Positions 1-8,503 of a DNA stretch of 64,000 nucleotides are shown here, piece by piece. Each line of letters begins with the position of its first letter. Within the stretch, counting starts at the first letter, position 1. The DNA comes from Clostridiales bacterium. Lineage in GTDB: Bacteria > Bacillota > Clostridia > Saccharofermentanales > Saccharofermentanaceae. A program made the translations under genes and the position numbers. Under the pieces are notes generated by a model. That model worked only from the letters and a program-made list of their open reading frames with translations. It ran no database searches and was not told the origin of the DNA. The stretch covers positions 145,186 through 209,185 of the forward strand of contig JAFZHS010000021.1 in NCBI GenBank assembly GCA_017554745.1, written 5' to 3'.

Positions 1-1070
1 ATTCCTGAGAGGTCTGCCTTATCAGAATCGAAAACATCCTTAACACCAAGCTGCTGGAGAGTGTCGTTTACCATGAACTCATAGTCATATTTGAACTCGG
101 GCATCTTTGTGTAAACATCATATTCATCTGTGCGGCTGGCGATGAACTTCTCATAATCTTCAGCCGTGAAATTCTTTAAGAAATCATTTGCGTTAACCGA
201 TTCATCTGTAGGAAGGATCATGAGGAAAGCGTACTCGCCGCCCTTGTAATTCTTGATGAAGCCGGTTGCCTTCTCTGTCTCGTAATAATATGCCGTGGAT
301 TCGTTTAAGAATGTGGCCTTCTGCGTGCCGCCCTTGGCAGAACGGAAATCGCCGTCGTTGATGTGATCGCTGTCATAAGGCTCAGCCCACTTGGCATCAA
401 AGGCGATGGCGTTTACGAGCACCATTACCGTGTCATCATCCAGGCCTTCAATGGCCTTGTCGATCATGTGCTTCGTATTCTCATCTATCCAGTTGTTGAT
501 CTCTTTGGTGGTGTTACTATCAAAAGCAGTCTGTGTATACTCGGCGTCAAAAGTCTTCTGGATATATTCAACATAATCCATGTTTACGGAATCGCCTAAG
601 AGAGTCCTGTTGCTCCATACGGCATTAGCGCAGGAGAAATCTATATCCTTTGAATCGTTGATCCTGTCCATGAGCGCGGAAGCAAATGCCTGCTGCGCAA
701 GCGGATCCTGGTTCTCTGCGAAAAGGTCCGTCAGCTGCTTGAGCGATTCATTCTTGGAGCCTGCCGCAACCATGTCGAGCGCCATCATGATGGACGCAGG
801 CGAGATCATGATGTTGCCGCTGCTGTTGTTATCAGCGATCGCCTGGTTCATGAGATCGAAGCAGTATCTTCTGTACTCTTCATACATCAGATCATTATCG
901 TAATCTGTGTTCTTAACCTCGTTTAAATCGATCTCCGTCTTGATCTGCGGATCATTTTTCATGGGCGTCTCATTCTTCTTCGCCGGTGTCTTGCTGCATC
1001 CGCCGAGAAGCATCACGCCCGTCATGACCGCAGTAATAGCTTTAATGTCTTTCTTTGAACAGATCTTCAT
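1..1070 (-). CDS. Lipoprotein serpin (serine protease inhibitor), 3' end outside window
   Basis: The frame is open from an ATG at 1070 to the window edge, so the C-terminus is missing. The N-terminus has a signal peptide ending in lipobox LGGC (about residue 25), so the protein should be anchored outside the membrane. Serpin hallmarks follow: an N-terminal ISPASIMMAL-type helix near residue 85, a W-x-N-x(n)-T/F core with NAIAFDAKW, and the LGVKDVFDSDKADLSGI-type segment at the cut edge. Serpins trap serine or cysteine proteases by a reactive-centre loop, which lies just beyond the window and cannot be judged. A GGAGG site sits 8 nt before the start, and the ECF-type promoter at 1112-1144 faces this gene. 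Family call is confident; target protease unknown. Confidence 0.9.
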   Translation of the reverse strand, partial: MKICSKKDIKAITAVMTGVMLLGGCSKTPAKKNETPMKNDPQIKTEIDLNEVKNTDYDNDLMYEEYRRYCFDLMNQAIADNNSSGNIMISPASIMMALDMVAAGSKNESLKQLTDLFAENQDPLAQQAFASALMDRINDSKDIDFSCANAVWSNRTLLGDSVNMDYVEYIQKTFDAEYTQTAFDSNTTKEINNWIDENTKHMIDKAIEGLDDDTVMVLVNAIAFDAKWAEPYDSDHINDGDFRSAKGGTQKATFLNESTAYYYETEKATGFIKNYKGGEYAFLMILPTDESVNANDFLKNFTAEDYEKFIASRTDEYDVYTKMPEFKYDYEFMVNDTLQQLGVKDVFDSDKADLSG

Positions 1071-1111
1071 TTTCTTTATCCTCCATAATCTGTGTTCAAT
1101 TTGCTTTATGC

Positions 1112-1144
1112 CCTATAAACAGATGAAGGCGCGAAAATGTTGCA
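1112..1144 (-). promoter_or_regulatory. ECF-sigma promoter of the serpin gene
   Basis: On the minus strand it reads TGCAACATTT, then TCTGTTTATAGG, with 15 nt between TGCAAC and TCTG. The same boxes with the same spacing precede the ECF sigma gene (3946-3978) and the lipoprotein/radical SAM operon (28148-28180). The -10 box ends 42 nt before the serpin start codon. Assignment to the neighbouring ECF sigma factor is inference from autoregulation. Confidence 0.8.
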
Positions 1145-1176
1145 TGAGGATTTTCCGTCACAGCATACACAGATAC

Positions 1177-1206
1177 AAAAGAGGCCGCCTCAGATGAGAC
1201 GGCCTC
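1177..1206 (-). terminator. Intrinsic terminator after the zinc-ribbon membrane protein
   Basis: Minus-strand stem GAGGCCGtC / GgCGGCCTC followed directly by TTTT, 25 nt past the stop codon at 1232. Confidence 0.85.
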
Positions 1207-1231
1207 TAAACAAACAGTTTACTTTAATCGA

Positions 1232-2119
1232 TCAGAAGAGATTTGCGAGGACTCCTGTGAGAGCGATAACTGCAACGAGAACGAATCCCTTCTTGTTGCC
1301 TGTGAGCTTTGTCTCGGCAGCTGCTCCTTCATAGAGCATCATGAAGTAATATGCATAAGCTGCTGTTACGAGAATGTAGCTGACTCCTGCATAAGGAATG
1401 AGTCCGAAATAGCTTCTTGCCAAAGCAGGTAAGAGATAAGCGGGTGCTGTAGCCATGCTTGCGATAGAAAGCATTTTAGGGAATGACCACTTAGACTTGC
1501 AGATAAGACCTGCGAGCATGAAGAGGCCTGCGCATCCGAATGTGAGAATAGCATAGCGGGCAAGCGAGAAGAAGAATGCTTCAAGGATGACCAGTGCTAC
1601 GTAACCGCCATAAAGGAATCCCCAGTCAACAATTGTTAATGTTGTGGAGAAGTCGATCAATGTAAGGCATCCGATAACGATGATCGCAAGAAGAATAGCG
1701 TCACCCATTCTGCCATACTGGCCGGAGATCTCGGCAGGACCTGTAACAGGATGGATCGTTGCCTGGAACAAATTCTTAAAGTGCTGGCCGAACGGAACTG
1801 CGTTCGAAGGCTGTGCAGCGGGCTGGGCTGTTGCTGCGGGCTGCTGGGCGGGCTGTGCTGCAGGCTGAGCTGCAGGCTGTGCAGCGGGTGCAACAGGTGC
1901 AGCGGGTGCAACGGGAGCTGCCGCAACGGGTGCGGGTGCTGCTGCAGGTGCAGGAGCTACAGGTGCTGCTGCAACAGGTGCGGGTGCTGCTACGGGTGCA
2001 GGTGCAACGGGAGCTGCAGCGGGTGCTGCCTGGGGAACTACTTTCTCAAATGAGAATCCACAACCACCGCAAAAAGCTGCGCCATCCGGATTTTCTTTTC
2101 CGCAACTAGGACAAAACAT
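1232..2119 (-). CDS. Zinc-ribbon, Yip1-like multi-pass membrane protein
   Basis: The 295-residue protein starts with a double-CxxC zinc ribbon (CPSCGKEN...CGGC, residues 3-21), then a roughly 100-residue Ala/Pro/Gln/Val linker, then about five hydrophobic segments to the C-terminus (last ~165 residues). This resembles zinc-ribbon YIP1-family proteins of Clostridia, of unknown function. The start at 2119 is chosen because GAGGAAGGGG precedes it and the zinc ribbon begins at once; a longer reading frame back to 2308 would run through the terminator of the upstream gene (2271-2301). The low-complexity linker creates long spurious frames on the other strand. Function not known. Confidence 0.8.
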   Translation of the reverse strand: MFCPSCGKENPDGAAFCGGCGFSFEKVVPQAAPAAAPVAPAPVAAPAPVAAAPVAPAPAAAPAPVAAAPVAPAAPVAPAAQPAAQPAAQPAQQPAATAQPAAQPSNAVPFGQHFKNLFQATIHPVTGPAEISGQYGRMGDAILLAIIVIGCLTLIDFSTTLTIVDWGFLYGGYVALVILEAFFFSLARYAILTFGCAGLFMLAGLICKSKWSFPKMLSIASMATAPAYLLPALARSYFGLIPYAGVSYILVTAAYAYYFMMLYEGAAAETKLTGNKKGFVLVAVIALTGVLANLF

Positions 2120-2167
2120 AGGCGTACCCCTTCCTCGGGAATAAAACCCGATAAACATAATAAGTTT

Positions 2168-2176
2168 ATTGTAACA
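2168..2176 (-). promoter_or_regulatory. Extended -10 promoter of the zinc-ribbon gene
   Basis: Minus strand TGTTACAAT about 50 nt before the chosen start at 2119; no convincing -35 box. Its position between the upstream terminator and the GAGGAAGGGG site supports the short gene model. Confidence 0.5.
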
Positions 2177-2270
2177 CACGGATTTCCGAGTGGTGCTAGC
2201 GTTTTGCCAAGTATTTTCGCTTATTTCTCGTGCAAATGCCCTCACCGGCTGCTTTTCGCGGCAGGGCACG

Positions 2271-2301
2271 AAAAAGGCCGCACCATATACCTGTGCGGCC
2301 T
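2271..2301 (-). terminator. Terminator of the sigma/anti-sigma operon
   Basis: Minus-strand perfect 9-bp stem AGGCCGCAC / GTGCGGCCT with a T5 tail, 25 nt past the stop at 2326. Confidence 0.9.
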
Positions 2302-2325
2302 CGGTCACAAAACTAAATTAACGGA

Positions 2326-3261
2326 TCAGATTACATCAACGAGCGCTGCGATCGTCTCGGGTGTCTGGGGATCGGAGAATACGAGCAGATACGTCATGCC
2401 GTCCCTGTTGTAGAGTGCCGCATTGATGTCTGATGATGTCTCGTCCTTGCCGAGCTCTGTTACGTTGCCGAATACGATGCGGTAGTACTTGACCTGTGTG
2501 CCTGCAGGTGTCGTGCCGTCTGTGCCGGTAGTCTTATTCGAAGGATCGAACTGCTTGATGATATCGGTGCCTTCGGGTGCAGCTAAGAGGAGTACCTTCT
2601 GTGACTGCTCACCGAAGAATACTTCCATCGAGATGTCAGATGAGAATGTACCCTTGCCTGTGCCCTTCAGGTCAAACGGGAGTGTCCTGCTGATGATATC
2701 GAGACGCTCGTCGCCCATGCCTGTGGAGTAATCGTTCTTGTCCCTCGTGGGCAGGATCGTGTATATGTCGTCACCTAAAGTGATGTCAGAAGCATTCGAG
2801 CTGTACGTCTTGTCATTTCCGGTGGTTGTATCTTCAGCAACGTTACCGTCAACGGCCTTGTCGATCTCGTCCTCAAGATCGTAATCCCATGTGCCCTCGG
2901 CATCACCACCGTGCTCAGCAGGCTGTGTATCTGCCGCTGCATAGTTCCAGGAGTCTACCTTGTTATGATTCCTTTGTGTTGATTCGGCAGACTTCGTGTT
3001 GTTCATCATCTTGAATACGAACATTACGCCGGCAAGCACGAGGATAGCCGCAGCGATGGACGATATGATCGCTATGGGAGTCTTCTTCGCTTTCTTCTTA
3101 GCAGGTGCCTCAGCCTTGGGTGACTCGGGAATATCCGTGACAACAGCTGCGCCATCGGGATTCTCCTTGATGGCGTTGGAGACAGCACTCATGACCCTGC
3201 TCTTCATCTCAGGGTCGACTGTAATATGGCTCATGATTTCATTGTATTTATACAAAATCAT
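2326..3261 (-). CDS. Membrane-bound ECF partner (putative anti-sigma factor)
   Basis: 311 residues: a short cytoplasmic helix-rich N-terminus (residues 10-35), a Lys/Pro-rich linker, one membrane span (about 62-84, IAIISSIAAAILVLAGVMFV), then a ~225-residue extracytoplasmic region rich in Asp/Thr/Asn. It overlaps the sigma gene by 14 nt, and the AAGGAGG lies inside the sigma gene's last codons, so the two are translationally coupled. The topology and position fit an anti-sigma factor that releases sigma on an envelope signal, but no ZAS or RsgI motif was recognised, so the role is inference. The exact start is ambiguous: ATG at 3261 has a short spacing, and TTG at 3255 is also possible. Confidence 0.75.
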   Translation of the reverse strand: MILYKYNEIMSHITVDPEMKSRVMSAVSNAIKENPDGAAVVTDIPESPKAEAPAKKKAKKTPIAIISSIAAAILVLAGVMFVFKMMNNTKSAESTQRNHNKVDSWNYAAADTQPAEHGGDAEGTWDYDLEDEIDKAVDGNVAEDTTTGNDKTYSSNASDITLGDDIYTILPTRDKNDYSTGMGDERLDIISRTLPFDLKGTGKGTFSSDISMEVFFGEQSQKVLLLAAPEGTDIIKQFDPSNKTTGTDGTTPAGTQVKYYRIVFGNVTELGKDETSSDINAALYNRDGMTYLLVFSDPQTPETIAALVDVI

Positions 3262-3916
3262 TCACCTCCTTCAGCAGCTCCTTCAGTTTGTCACGCGCAC
3301 GCTTTAAGTCTGAGCGTACAGTTGCTTCGCGTCTGCCGGTCAAAACGGCGATCTCCGCGGTCGAATATCCTTCCTGATAGAAAAGGTGTATCGCTTCACG
3401 CTGGTGTACGGGCAGACATAACACGGCATCCCAGATGGCTTTGTATTCATCGCCATTATCAAGGTCTTCCTGTACCTGTCCTGCGATCTCCTCGTTGAGT
3501 TCCAACGTATCGCGGACTTTATTGTAGTCGATGCGGTTCTTTGCGAGATTGGATGCGACCCTCATGAGCCATGCTTTTCTGTGTGTTTCACTCTCGAAAA
3601 CAGGTCTCACGGTCACGAACTTGATCATCGTCTCCTGCAAAATGTCTTCCGCGTCCTCCTTGTTGTGAAGGTAAGAGACTGCGAGACGCAGGATGGCGTT
3701 GCCATGAAGGTCAAGGATCTCTTCCGCTTCCCTTTCTATCTCCTCGTCAGACTTACGGTTACTGCCTGAAGACGGTTCTTCATTGGCAATATCCGTTGCT
3801 TCGTAGTCTTCACTCTCGTACGACTCGACAAACATGTCGTCGTTTGAGTCAGACCGCGCCAGCAGTATGGCGAGCTTTTTTAAAAGCGGCAGATTGGCTT
3901 CGTAAGTAAGTTCCAT
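3248..3916 (-). CDS. ECF-type RNA polymerase sigma factor
   Basis: 222 residues. Sigma-70 region 2 spans about residues 73-140 (ILDLHGNAILRLAVSYL, ...AEDILQETMIKF, ...RKAWLMRVASNLAKNRI) and region 4 about 165-215 (LPVHQREAIHLFYQEGYSTAEIA, then ATVRSDLKRARDKL). Regions 1 and 3 are missing, as in ECF factors. An acidic/Ser-rich N-terminal extension of about 70 residues is longer than usual. The gene is first in an operon with its membrane partner and has its own ECF-type promoter, implying autoregulation. The matching promoter in front of the serpin and of the lipoprotein/radical SAM operon suggests its regulon. Confidence 0.92.
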   Translation of the reverse strand: MELTYEANLPLLKKLAILLARSDSNDDMFVESYESEDYEATDIANEEPSSGSNRKSDEEIEREAEEILDLHGNAILRLAVSYLHNKEDAEDILQETMIKFVTVRPVFESETHRKAWLMRVASNLAKNRIDYNKVRDTLELNEEIAGQVQEDLDNGDEYKAIWDAVLCLPVHQREAIHLFYQEGYSTAEIAVLTGRREATVRSDLKRARDKLKELLKEVNDFV

Positions 3917-3945
3917 TGATCCCTTCGAATTATCTCCGCTTTCAC

Positions 3946-3978
3946 CCTATATACAGACGAAACGGAGTAAATGTTGCA
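3946..3978 (-). promoter_or_regulatory. Autoregulatory ECF-sigma promoter
   Basis: Minus strand TGCAACATTT and TCTGTATATAGG with 15 nt between TGCAAC and TCTG, 30 nt before the sigma start codon. This is the anchor copy for the shared motif, since ECF factors usually transcribe their own operon. Confidence 0.85.
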
Positions 3979-4032
3979 CTTGATTTTAGTACACCGCCCT
4001 AAATTATACTTAAGCATTCAATTCAAAGCAAA

Positions 4033-4061
4033 TTGTCCTTATTTGCTTATTAATATAGAAT
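4033..4061 (+). promoter_or_regulatory. Housekeeping-type promoter of tcdA
   Basis: TTGTCC (4033-4038), 17-nt spacer, TAGAAT (4056-4061), about 29 nt before the tcdA start. Confidence 0.6.
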
Positions 4062-4089
4062 ATGGGGAACAGATCTCAGGAGCGGGAAA

Positions 4090-4809
4090 ATGCAGACGGA
4101 TTCAAGATTTGAAAGAGAAGAACTTTTGATAGGGCAGGATAACCTGGCCTTTCTTTCCAATGCCAGGGTCCTGATCTTCGGCGTGGGCGGTGTCGGCGGC
4201 TATACTGCCGAGTGTCTCGCGAGGGCAGGCGTAGGTCATCTCACACTGGTCGACAGCGACAAGGTCGACATTACGAACATCAACCGTCAGATCCTTGCGC
4301 TTGAGTCCACCATCGGCAAATACAAAGTCGATGTCTGCAAAGACCGCATCTTAGATATAAATCCCAATGCCGAAGTCATCACGAAGCAGCTCTTCTATCT
4401 GCCTGAGACAGCAGACGAGATTAATTTCTATTCTTACGATTACATCGCTGACTGCATCGATACCGTCGCTGCCAAAGTCGACATCATATGCCGCGCCAAA
4501 GAAGCAGGCACTCCCGTAATAAGCGCAATGGGCGCTGCGGGAAAGCTTGATCCTTCTAAGTTTACGGCGACGGATATCTCCAAGACTTCCTACTGTCCTC
4601 TTGCAAAAGTCATGAGAAGAGAATTAAAAAAGCGCGGCATCAATCACGTTAAGGTCGTATATTCTCCGGAAAGCCCCATCCCTCCGAAGGAAGGCAGGCG
4701 CCCCGGCACGATCTCTTTCGTTCCCGCATCGGCAGGCATCACTCTCGCGGGAGCTGTGATCAACGATCTGCTGAATGAACACGAGTCGTTAAACGCCCCA
4801 CAGAATTGA
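4090..4809 (+). CDS. tcdA: tRNA threonylcarbamoyladenosine dehydratase
   Basis: 239 residues of the ThiF/MoeB/HesA E1-like fold. The nucleotide-binding GVGGVGGY motif lies at about residues 31-38, followed by DSDKVDITNINRQ (Asp and Arg contacts to ATP) and a DCIDT segment near residue 120. TcdA (YgdL/CsdL) cyclises t6A to ct6A at position 37 of ANN-decoding tRNAs using ATP. Length and the absence of a ubiquitin-like partner nearby fit TcdA rather than ThiF or MoeB. Start at 4090 follows CAGGAGCGGG. It stands alone, with a 63-nt gap to the next gene. Confidence 0.88.
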   Translation: MQTDSRFEREELLIGQDNLAFLSNARVLIFGVGGVGGYTAECLARAGVGHLTLVDSDKVDITNINRQILALESTIGKYKVDVCKDRILDINPNAEVITKQLFYLPETADEINFYSYDYIADCIDTVAAKVDIICRAKEAGTPVISAMGAAGKLDPSKFTATDISKTSYCPLAKVMRRELKKRGINHVKVVYSPESPIPPKEGRRPGTISFVPASAGITLAGAVINDLLNEHESLNAPQN

Positions 4810-4872
4810 TTTTAATATTAATTTAATATACGGGTAACACAATGCCATTAAAAACATAGGATAATAGGGCAT

Positions 4873-6696
4873 ATGAAGAATAATGACAGCAGACTGTTTA
4901 TAAAATCCGATGCGGTTTATGTTGCCGTCGTTTTCGCGAGCGTGGTCGCCTTTATCGCGCTGCTCGCGGCACAGATATTCTCCGGCGTTTCCTCCACCAG
5001 ATATTTCATCGGCGCCGGCCTTATGTTCATCGCATTTTTAATGAACGTTTTCCTGGGCAAGTTCGCTTACTTCGTGTCGTTCGCATTAAACTTCGTCCAG
5101 TTCATGATCTACACATACGAATACATCATGATGAAGAACGAGTCAGCTCCTCTCCTTCTGGTCATGACCGTCCTTACCATGGCGATCGACATGCTGCTGC
5201 AGTATTACGTCATCAAGATCGCGAGTAAGATCCAGCACATCGAAGATTCCAAGCGCAACGAGCGCGGTAAAGCAATACGAAAAGAACTTGAAGACGAGAT
5301 GTTCGCGCGTACGAGCCTCATCGTAAATCACGAGGTAATGGGCACGCACCAGAACTTAAGTGAAGCTCTCGGAAGAAACATCACTTTATCGATCGACTCA
5401 CTTACCACTCTTCCCGGACGCGACATGATCACGGAGCGCGCTGACAAGCTCATCAGGGAAGACATCGCCAATATGCAGGAAAGCACAGTTCCCGATTCTG
5501 CATGCCGTCCTTTCACGATAATCTATCTCGCGTTAGACCGTTTCGACAACATCACGAGGACTATCGGCCACAAGTCTATGGACCTCTTCATCCAGAACAT
5601 GGCCCACCGTCTCCGTGAAGCTGCAGATCCTACCGACATGGTCGCAAGAATCGACGATGCCGACTTCGTCATCCTCTTCAAAAGAGGTCTTTCTGCAGAA
5701 GCCGAGAAAAAGTATGCGGACAAGCTCGTAAAGGAAGCATCCAGGGCATTTGCGGCAGGTCTGGACTCCATGAATGCCACCATCAATTACGGCTTCGCGC
5801 ATTACCCCGCTGACTCACGCCACGGCGGCGAGCTTATCGCAAAAGCAGAAGAGCGCATGAGCAAGGCATCTTCAGGGACGCAGCCTGAAGGCACCGCACC
5901 TCTTCCCGGCGAAGAGCTTTTCAAGAACAAGACCAGAGATGAGATAGTCAAGATCTTCGAGCGCGCCATGAGCGACGGAAGCCTCTTCATGACATTCCAG
6001 CCGTGCTTTACTTACGAGCGCAAGCTCACGGGCTTCGAAGCTTTCTTACGATTCGAGAAGAACGACAAGGTGATCCCTCCGCAGGTATTCCTCGCGGCAG
6101 CAGAAAATGCCGGCTACATGAGAAGAGTCGGCGGCTTCTCAATGGAGAATTCTTTGGGCGCTCTTTCCGCGATCAATAAGATCGATCCTGATCTCACTAT
6201 GAATATCAACATCTCCAATTACCAGCTCAGAGAGCCTGACTTCATCCAGTCTTTCTCGAACATCGTCTCGAGCACTGACTGCAACGTCAATAACCTCATC
6301 CTTGACCTGCAGGAAGAGAGCCTTATCACGAGCCTTGCGGACATCAGGATGACCATTGAAGAGCTCGCCACGACAGGCGTCAAGATGGCCCTCGATAACT
6401 TCGGCAGAGGCTATTCGTCTTTCAACGCGATCCCTCTCCTCCCCGTCTCGATCTTAAAGCTCGACGGCAACTTCACTTCGAATCTTGCGACCGATGCGAC
6501 ATGCAGGATCCTCACGCGTTCGGCCATCTCCCTGATGCACGACATCGACATCACAGTCACTGCCACGGGTGTCGGCCAGGAAGACCAGTTCGAGATCCTC
6601 GCAGGCAGCGGATGCGACAGATTCCAGGGCTTGTTCTTAGGACCCGCCATCTCCAAAGACGAGCTCGAGTCTTTCATCAATAACGCCAACGCTTAA
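4873..6696 (+). CDS. Membrane GGDEF-EAL protein with degenerate active sites
   Basis: 607 residues: four or five hydrophobic segments (about 12-115), a coiled linker, a GGDEF domain (about 170-335) and an EAL domain (about 355-605). The GGDEF signature is replaced by DDADF (261-265), so diguanylate cyclase activity is unlikely. In the EAL part the first motif is EAF (389-391), NIS near 446 and a QG-type motif near 585 are kept, DDFG has become DNFG (508-511), and the E of the usual AEGVE motif is lost (ATGVG). Loss of metal ligands points to a cyclic-di-GMP sensor or scaffold rather than an enzyme. Catalytic loss is seen in sequence; the receptor role is inference. Confidence 0.85.
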   Translation: MKNNDSRLFIKSDAVYVAVVFASVVAFIALLAAQIFSGVSSTRYFIGAGLMFIAFLMNVFLGKFAYFVSFALNFVQFMIYTYEYIMMKNESAPLLLVMTVLTMAIDMLLQYYVIKIASKIQHIEDSKRNERGKAIRKELEDEMFARTSLIVNHEVMGTHQNLSEALGRNITLSIDSLTTLPGRDMITERADKLIREDIANMQESTVPDSACRPFTIIYLALDRFDNITRTIGHKSMDLFIQNMAHRLREAADPTDMVARIDDADFVILFKRGLSAEAEKKYADKLVKEASRAFAAGLDSMNATINYGFAHYPADSRHGGELIAKAEERMSKASSGTQPEGTAPLPGEELFKNKTRDEIVKIFERAMSDGSLFMTFQPCFTYERKLTGFEAFLRFEKNDKVIPPQVFLAAAENAGYMRRVGGFSMENSLGALSAINKIDPDLTMNINISNYQLREPDFIQSFSNIVSSTDCNVNNLILDLQEESLITSLADIRMTIEELATTGVKMALDNFGRGYSSFNAIPLLPVSILKLDGNFTSNLATDATCRILTRSAISLMHDIDITVTATGVGQEDQFEILAGSGCDRFQGLFLGPAISKDELESFINNANA

Positions 6697-6739
6697 AGGA
6701 CTTGCGCGCCCTTGGTTCCCACGGCTACTTTATTACTTG

Positions 6740-6748
6740 TGTTATAAT
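6740..6748 (+). promoter_or_regulatory. Extended -10 promoter of the ABC-2 operon
   Basis: TGTTATAAT, 33 nt before the ATP-binding subunit start and ahead of an AAGGAG site. No good -35 box at 17 nt, as expected for TGn-type promoters. Confidence 0.65.
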
Positions 6749-6780
6749 CTCCCTAATGTAATAAGGAGATCTTGTAAGCC

Positions 6781-7422
6781 ATGGCCGATCCTATCGTAAC
6801 TGTCGAGAACGTCTCATTAAAGTACAAGAAAACCGTCCTGACGGACGTCTCAATGACCGCCGCAAAAGGCGAAGTCGTAGGTCTTTTGGGCCTCAACGGT
6901 TCAGGCAAATCCACTTTGCTTTCCGCCATTTCGGGCCTTAGAAAACCGTCATCAGGCACGATCAAAACGGGCGGCAAGACAGGCTTTGTCACTCAGGAAA
7001 ACGCCCTCATCGACGAGCTCACTGCCATGGACAATCTCAAGATGTGGACCCCTTTGAGCAAGCAGGAGATCTTAAAAGAACTCACCGGCACGGAACTCTC
7101 CATCCTCAAGGTCTCCGACTTCATAAACGTAAAAGTTAAGCGTATGTCAGGCGGTATGAAAAAGCGTCTTGCGATAGCATCCGTCCTTCTCGCCAAGCCC
7201 GACATCCTTCTGCTCGATGAGCCTTTGGCAGCGCTTGATATTCCTGCCAAGAACGACATCATCAAGTTCATAGATTCTTTCAGATCCGAGGGCGGCACGG
7301 TCTTCATCGCAAGCCACAGCGAAGAGCTCTTCAAGCACTGCTCCAAGGTCTACCTCTTAAAGAAAGGCAAAGCCGTTCTTCTTCCCGAGGGCACGTCTCC
7401 TGCGGAGGCACTTAATGATTAA
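6781..7422 (+). CDS. ABC transporter ATP-binding subunit (ABC-2 type)
   Basis: 213 residues with Walker A GLNGSGKST (about 37-45), Q-loop TQEN (near 73), signature MSGGMKKR (near 121), Walker B ILLLDEP (near 141) and H-loop ASHSEE (near 178). Short length and GMKKR signature are typical of CcmA/NatA-like exporter ATPases. It overlaps the next gene by 8 nt, and that gene overlaps the third by 4 nt, so the three form one translationally coupled exporter operon. Substrate cannot be read from sequence. Confidence 0.9.
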   Translation: MADPIVTVENVSLKYKKTVLTDVSMTAAKGEVVGLLGLNGSGKSTLLSAISGLRKPSSGTIKTGGKTGFVTQENALIDELTAMDNLKMWTPLSKQEILKELTGTELSILKVSDFINVKVKRMSGGMKKRLAIASVLLAKPDILLLDEPLAALDIPAKNDIIKFIDSFRSEGGTVFIASHSEELFKHCSKVYLLKKGKAVLLPEGTSPAEALND

Positions 7423-8503
7423 GGCATACTGCAAAAGAGTATTGCTTTTCCTGCCCTACATAGCGTGCTATTTTCTGGCACTCGGCATCGCCATGCTGGC
7501 TTTGGTCATCTATGCTTCGGAATTCCTTTTCGAGGACAACACGGACAGCATCGTGTCAGTCGCCTGCTACATGCCTGACGACGATGTCTACAACCGTTTG
7601 GGCTTAGGCCTCATCACCAGGATGGAGAGCGTCAAGCACACCGTCGACATCAACATGGTCAAGAGCAAGAAGCAGGTCTTAAGCCAGGTCGAGAGCGGTG
7701 AAGCCATCGCCGGCATCATCATCCCGGAAGGCTTCATCGAGAAGATGGGCACCGAAGAAGCAGTCCAGGCAGAGATCATTTACAGAGATGCCGACACCTA
7801 CGAAGAACACGTCGTAAACGACCTCATATACACCATGAGCGACCTTCTGGGCACGACCCAGTGTTCTATCCTCACGGCAGAAGAACTCGCCCGGGAATTA
7901 GGCGAAGATCCTTACGGCGCTTACCTTGTCGGATACGATGTCCAGGAAAACCTCGCAGATTACATCCTGGACCGCAAAGACCATTTCCGCGAAGTCAGTG
8001 TAGATGACCTCGTCGCCAAATACGGCGTAAGGGACCAGCTCACCGCGTCCTACACGCTGTTCATCATCATGATGTCGGTCTTTGTCATCTCATTCTTCTT
8101 CAAAGGCAACAACACCATCTTCAGGGCGCGTGCAAAGCTTTCCGGCATCAAGACCTGGAAGATTTTCCTGCTCGAAGCAGGGTGCGCCGCCTTCATGATG
8201 TATCTTCTCTACGTCCTGCTGTTCATCGTCTTTATCGCGGTCTTCCACACGGTAAACCCGCTGTCGCTGATCACGATAATCCCCGCGATCCTTATCCTCG
8301 CGATGCTCGGCACCACGCTCTGCTACATCGTCAAGAGCCCCGCGGCAGTCTCCTATATCACCTTCGGTGCAGGCACATCCCTGATGTATCTTGCAGGCGG
8401 CCTGATCCCCCTGGACTACATGCCCAAGTTCTTCCAGGCTGCTGCCGTATATAACCCAGTCTACTACCTGAATCTTTTCTTCATGAGGTCGATGTTCCTA
8501 TGA
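7415..8503 (+). CDS. ABC-2 type permease, first subunit
   Basis: 362 residues: one N-terminal span (about 10-33), a ~185-residue extracytoplasmic domain, then a block of five spans (about 210-350). This 1+5 layout with a large loop after TM1 is typical of ABC-2 exporters of the YhgE/DrrB/NatB type. A GGAGG inside the end of the ATPase gene serves its start. Its C-terminus runs about 20 residues further past the last helix than its partner. Confidence 0.85.
   Translation: MIKAYCKRVLLFLPYIACYFLALGIAMLALVIYASEFLFEDNTDSIVSVACYMPDDDVYNRLGLGLITRMESVKHTVDINMVKSKKQVLSQVESGEAIAGIIIPEGFIEKMGTEEAVQAEIIYRDADTYEEHVVNDLIYTMSDLLGTTQCSILTAEELARELGEDPYGAYLVGYDVQENLADYILDRKDHFREVSVDDLVAKYGVRDQLTASYTLFIIMMSVFVISFFFKGNNTIFRARAKLSGIKTWKIFLLEAGCAAFMMYLLYVLLFIVFIAVFHTVNPLSLITIIPAILILAMLGTTLCYIVKSPAAVSYITFGAGTSLMYLAGGLIPLDYMPKFFQAAAVYNPVYYLNLFFMRSMFL

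Noticed and set aside
1644..2109. Long plus-strand frames opposite the Ala/Pro/Gln-rich linker
   Set aside because: They arise from the repetitive GCx/CAG codons of the minus-strand gene and have no ribosome binding sites.
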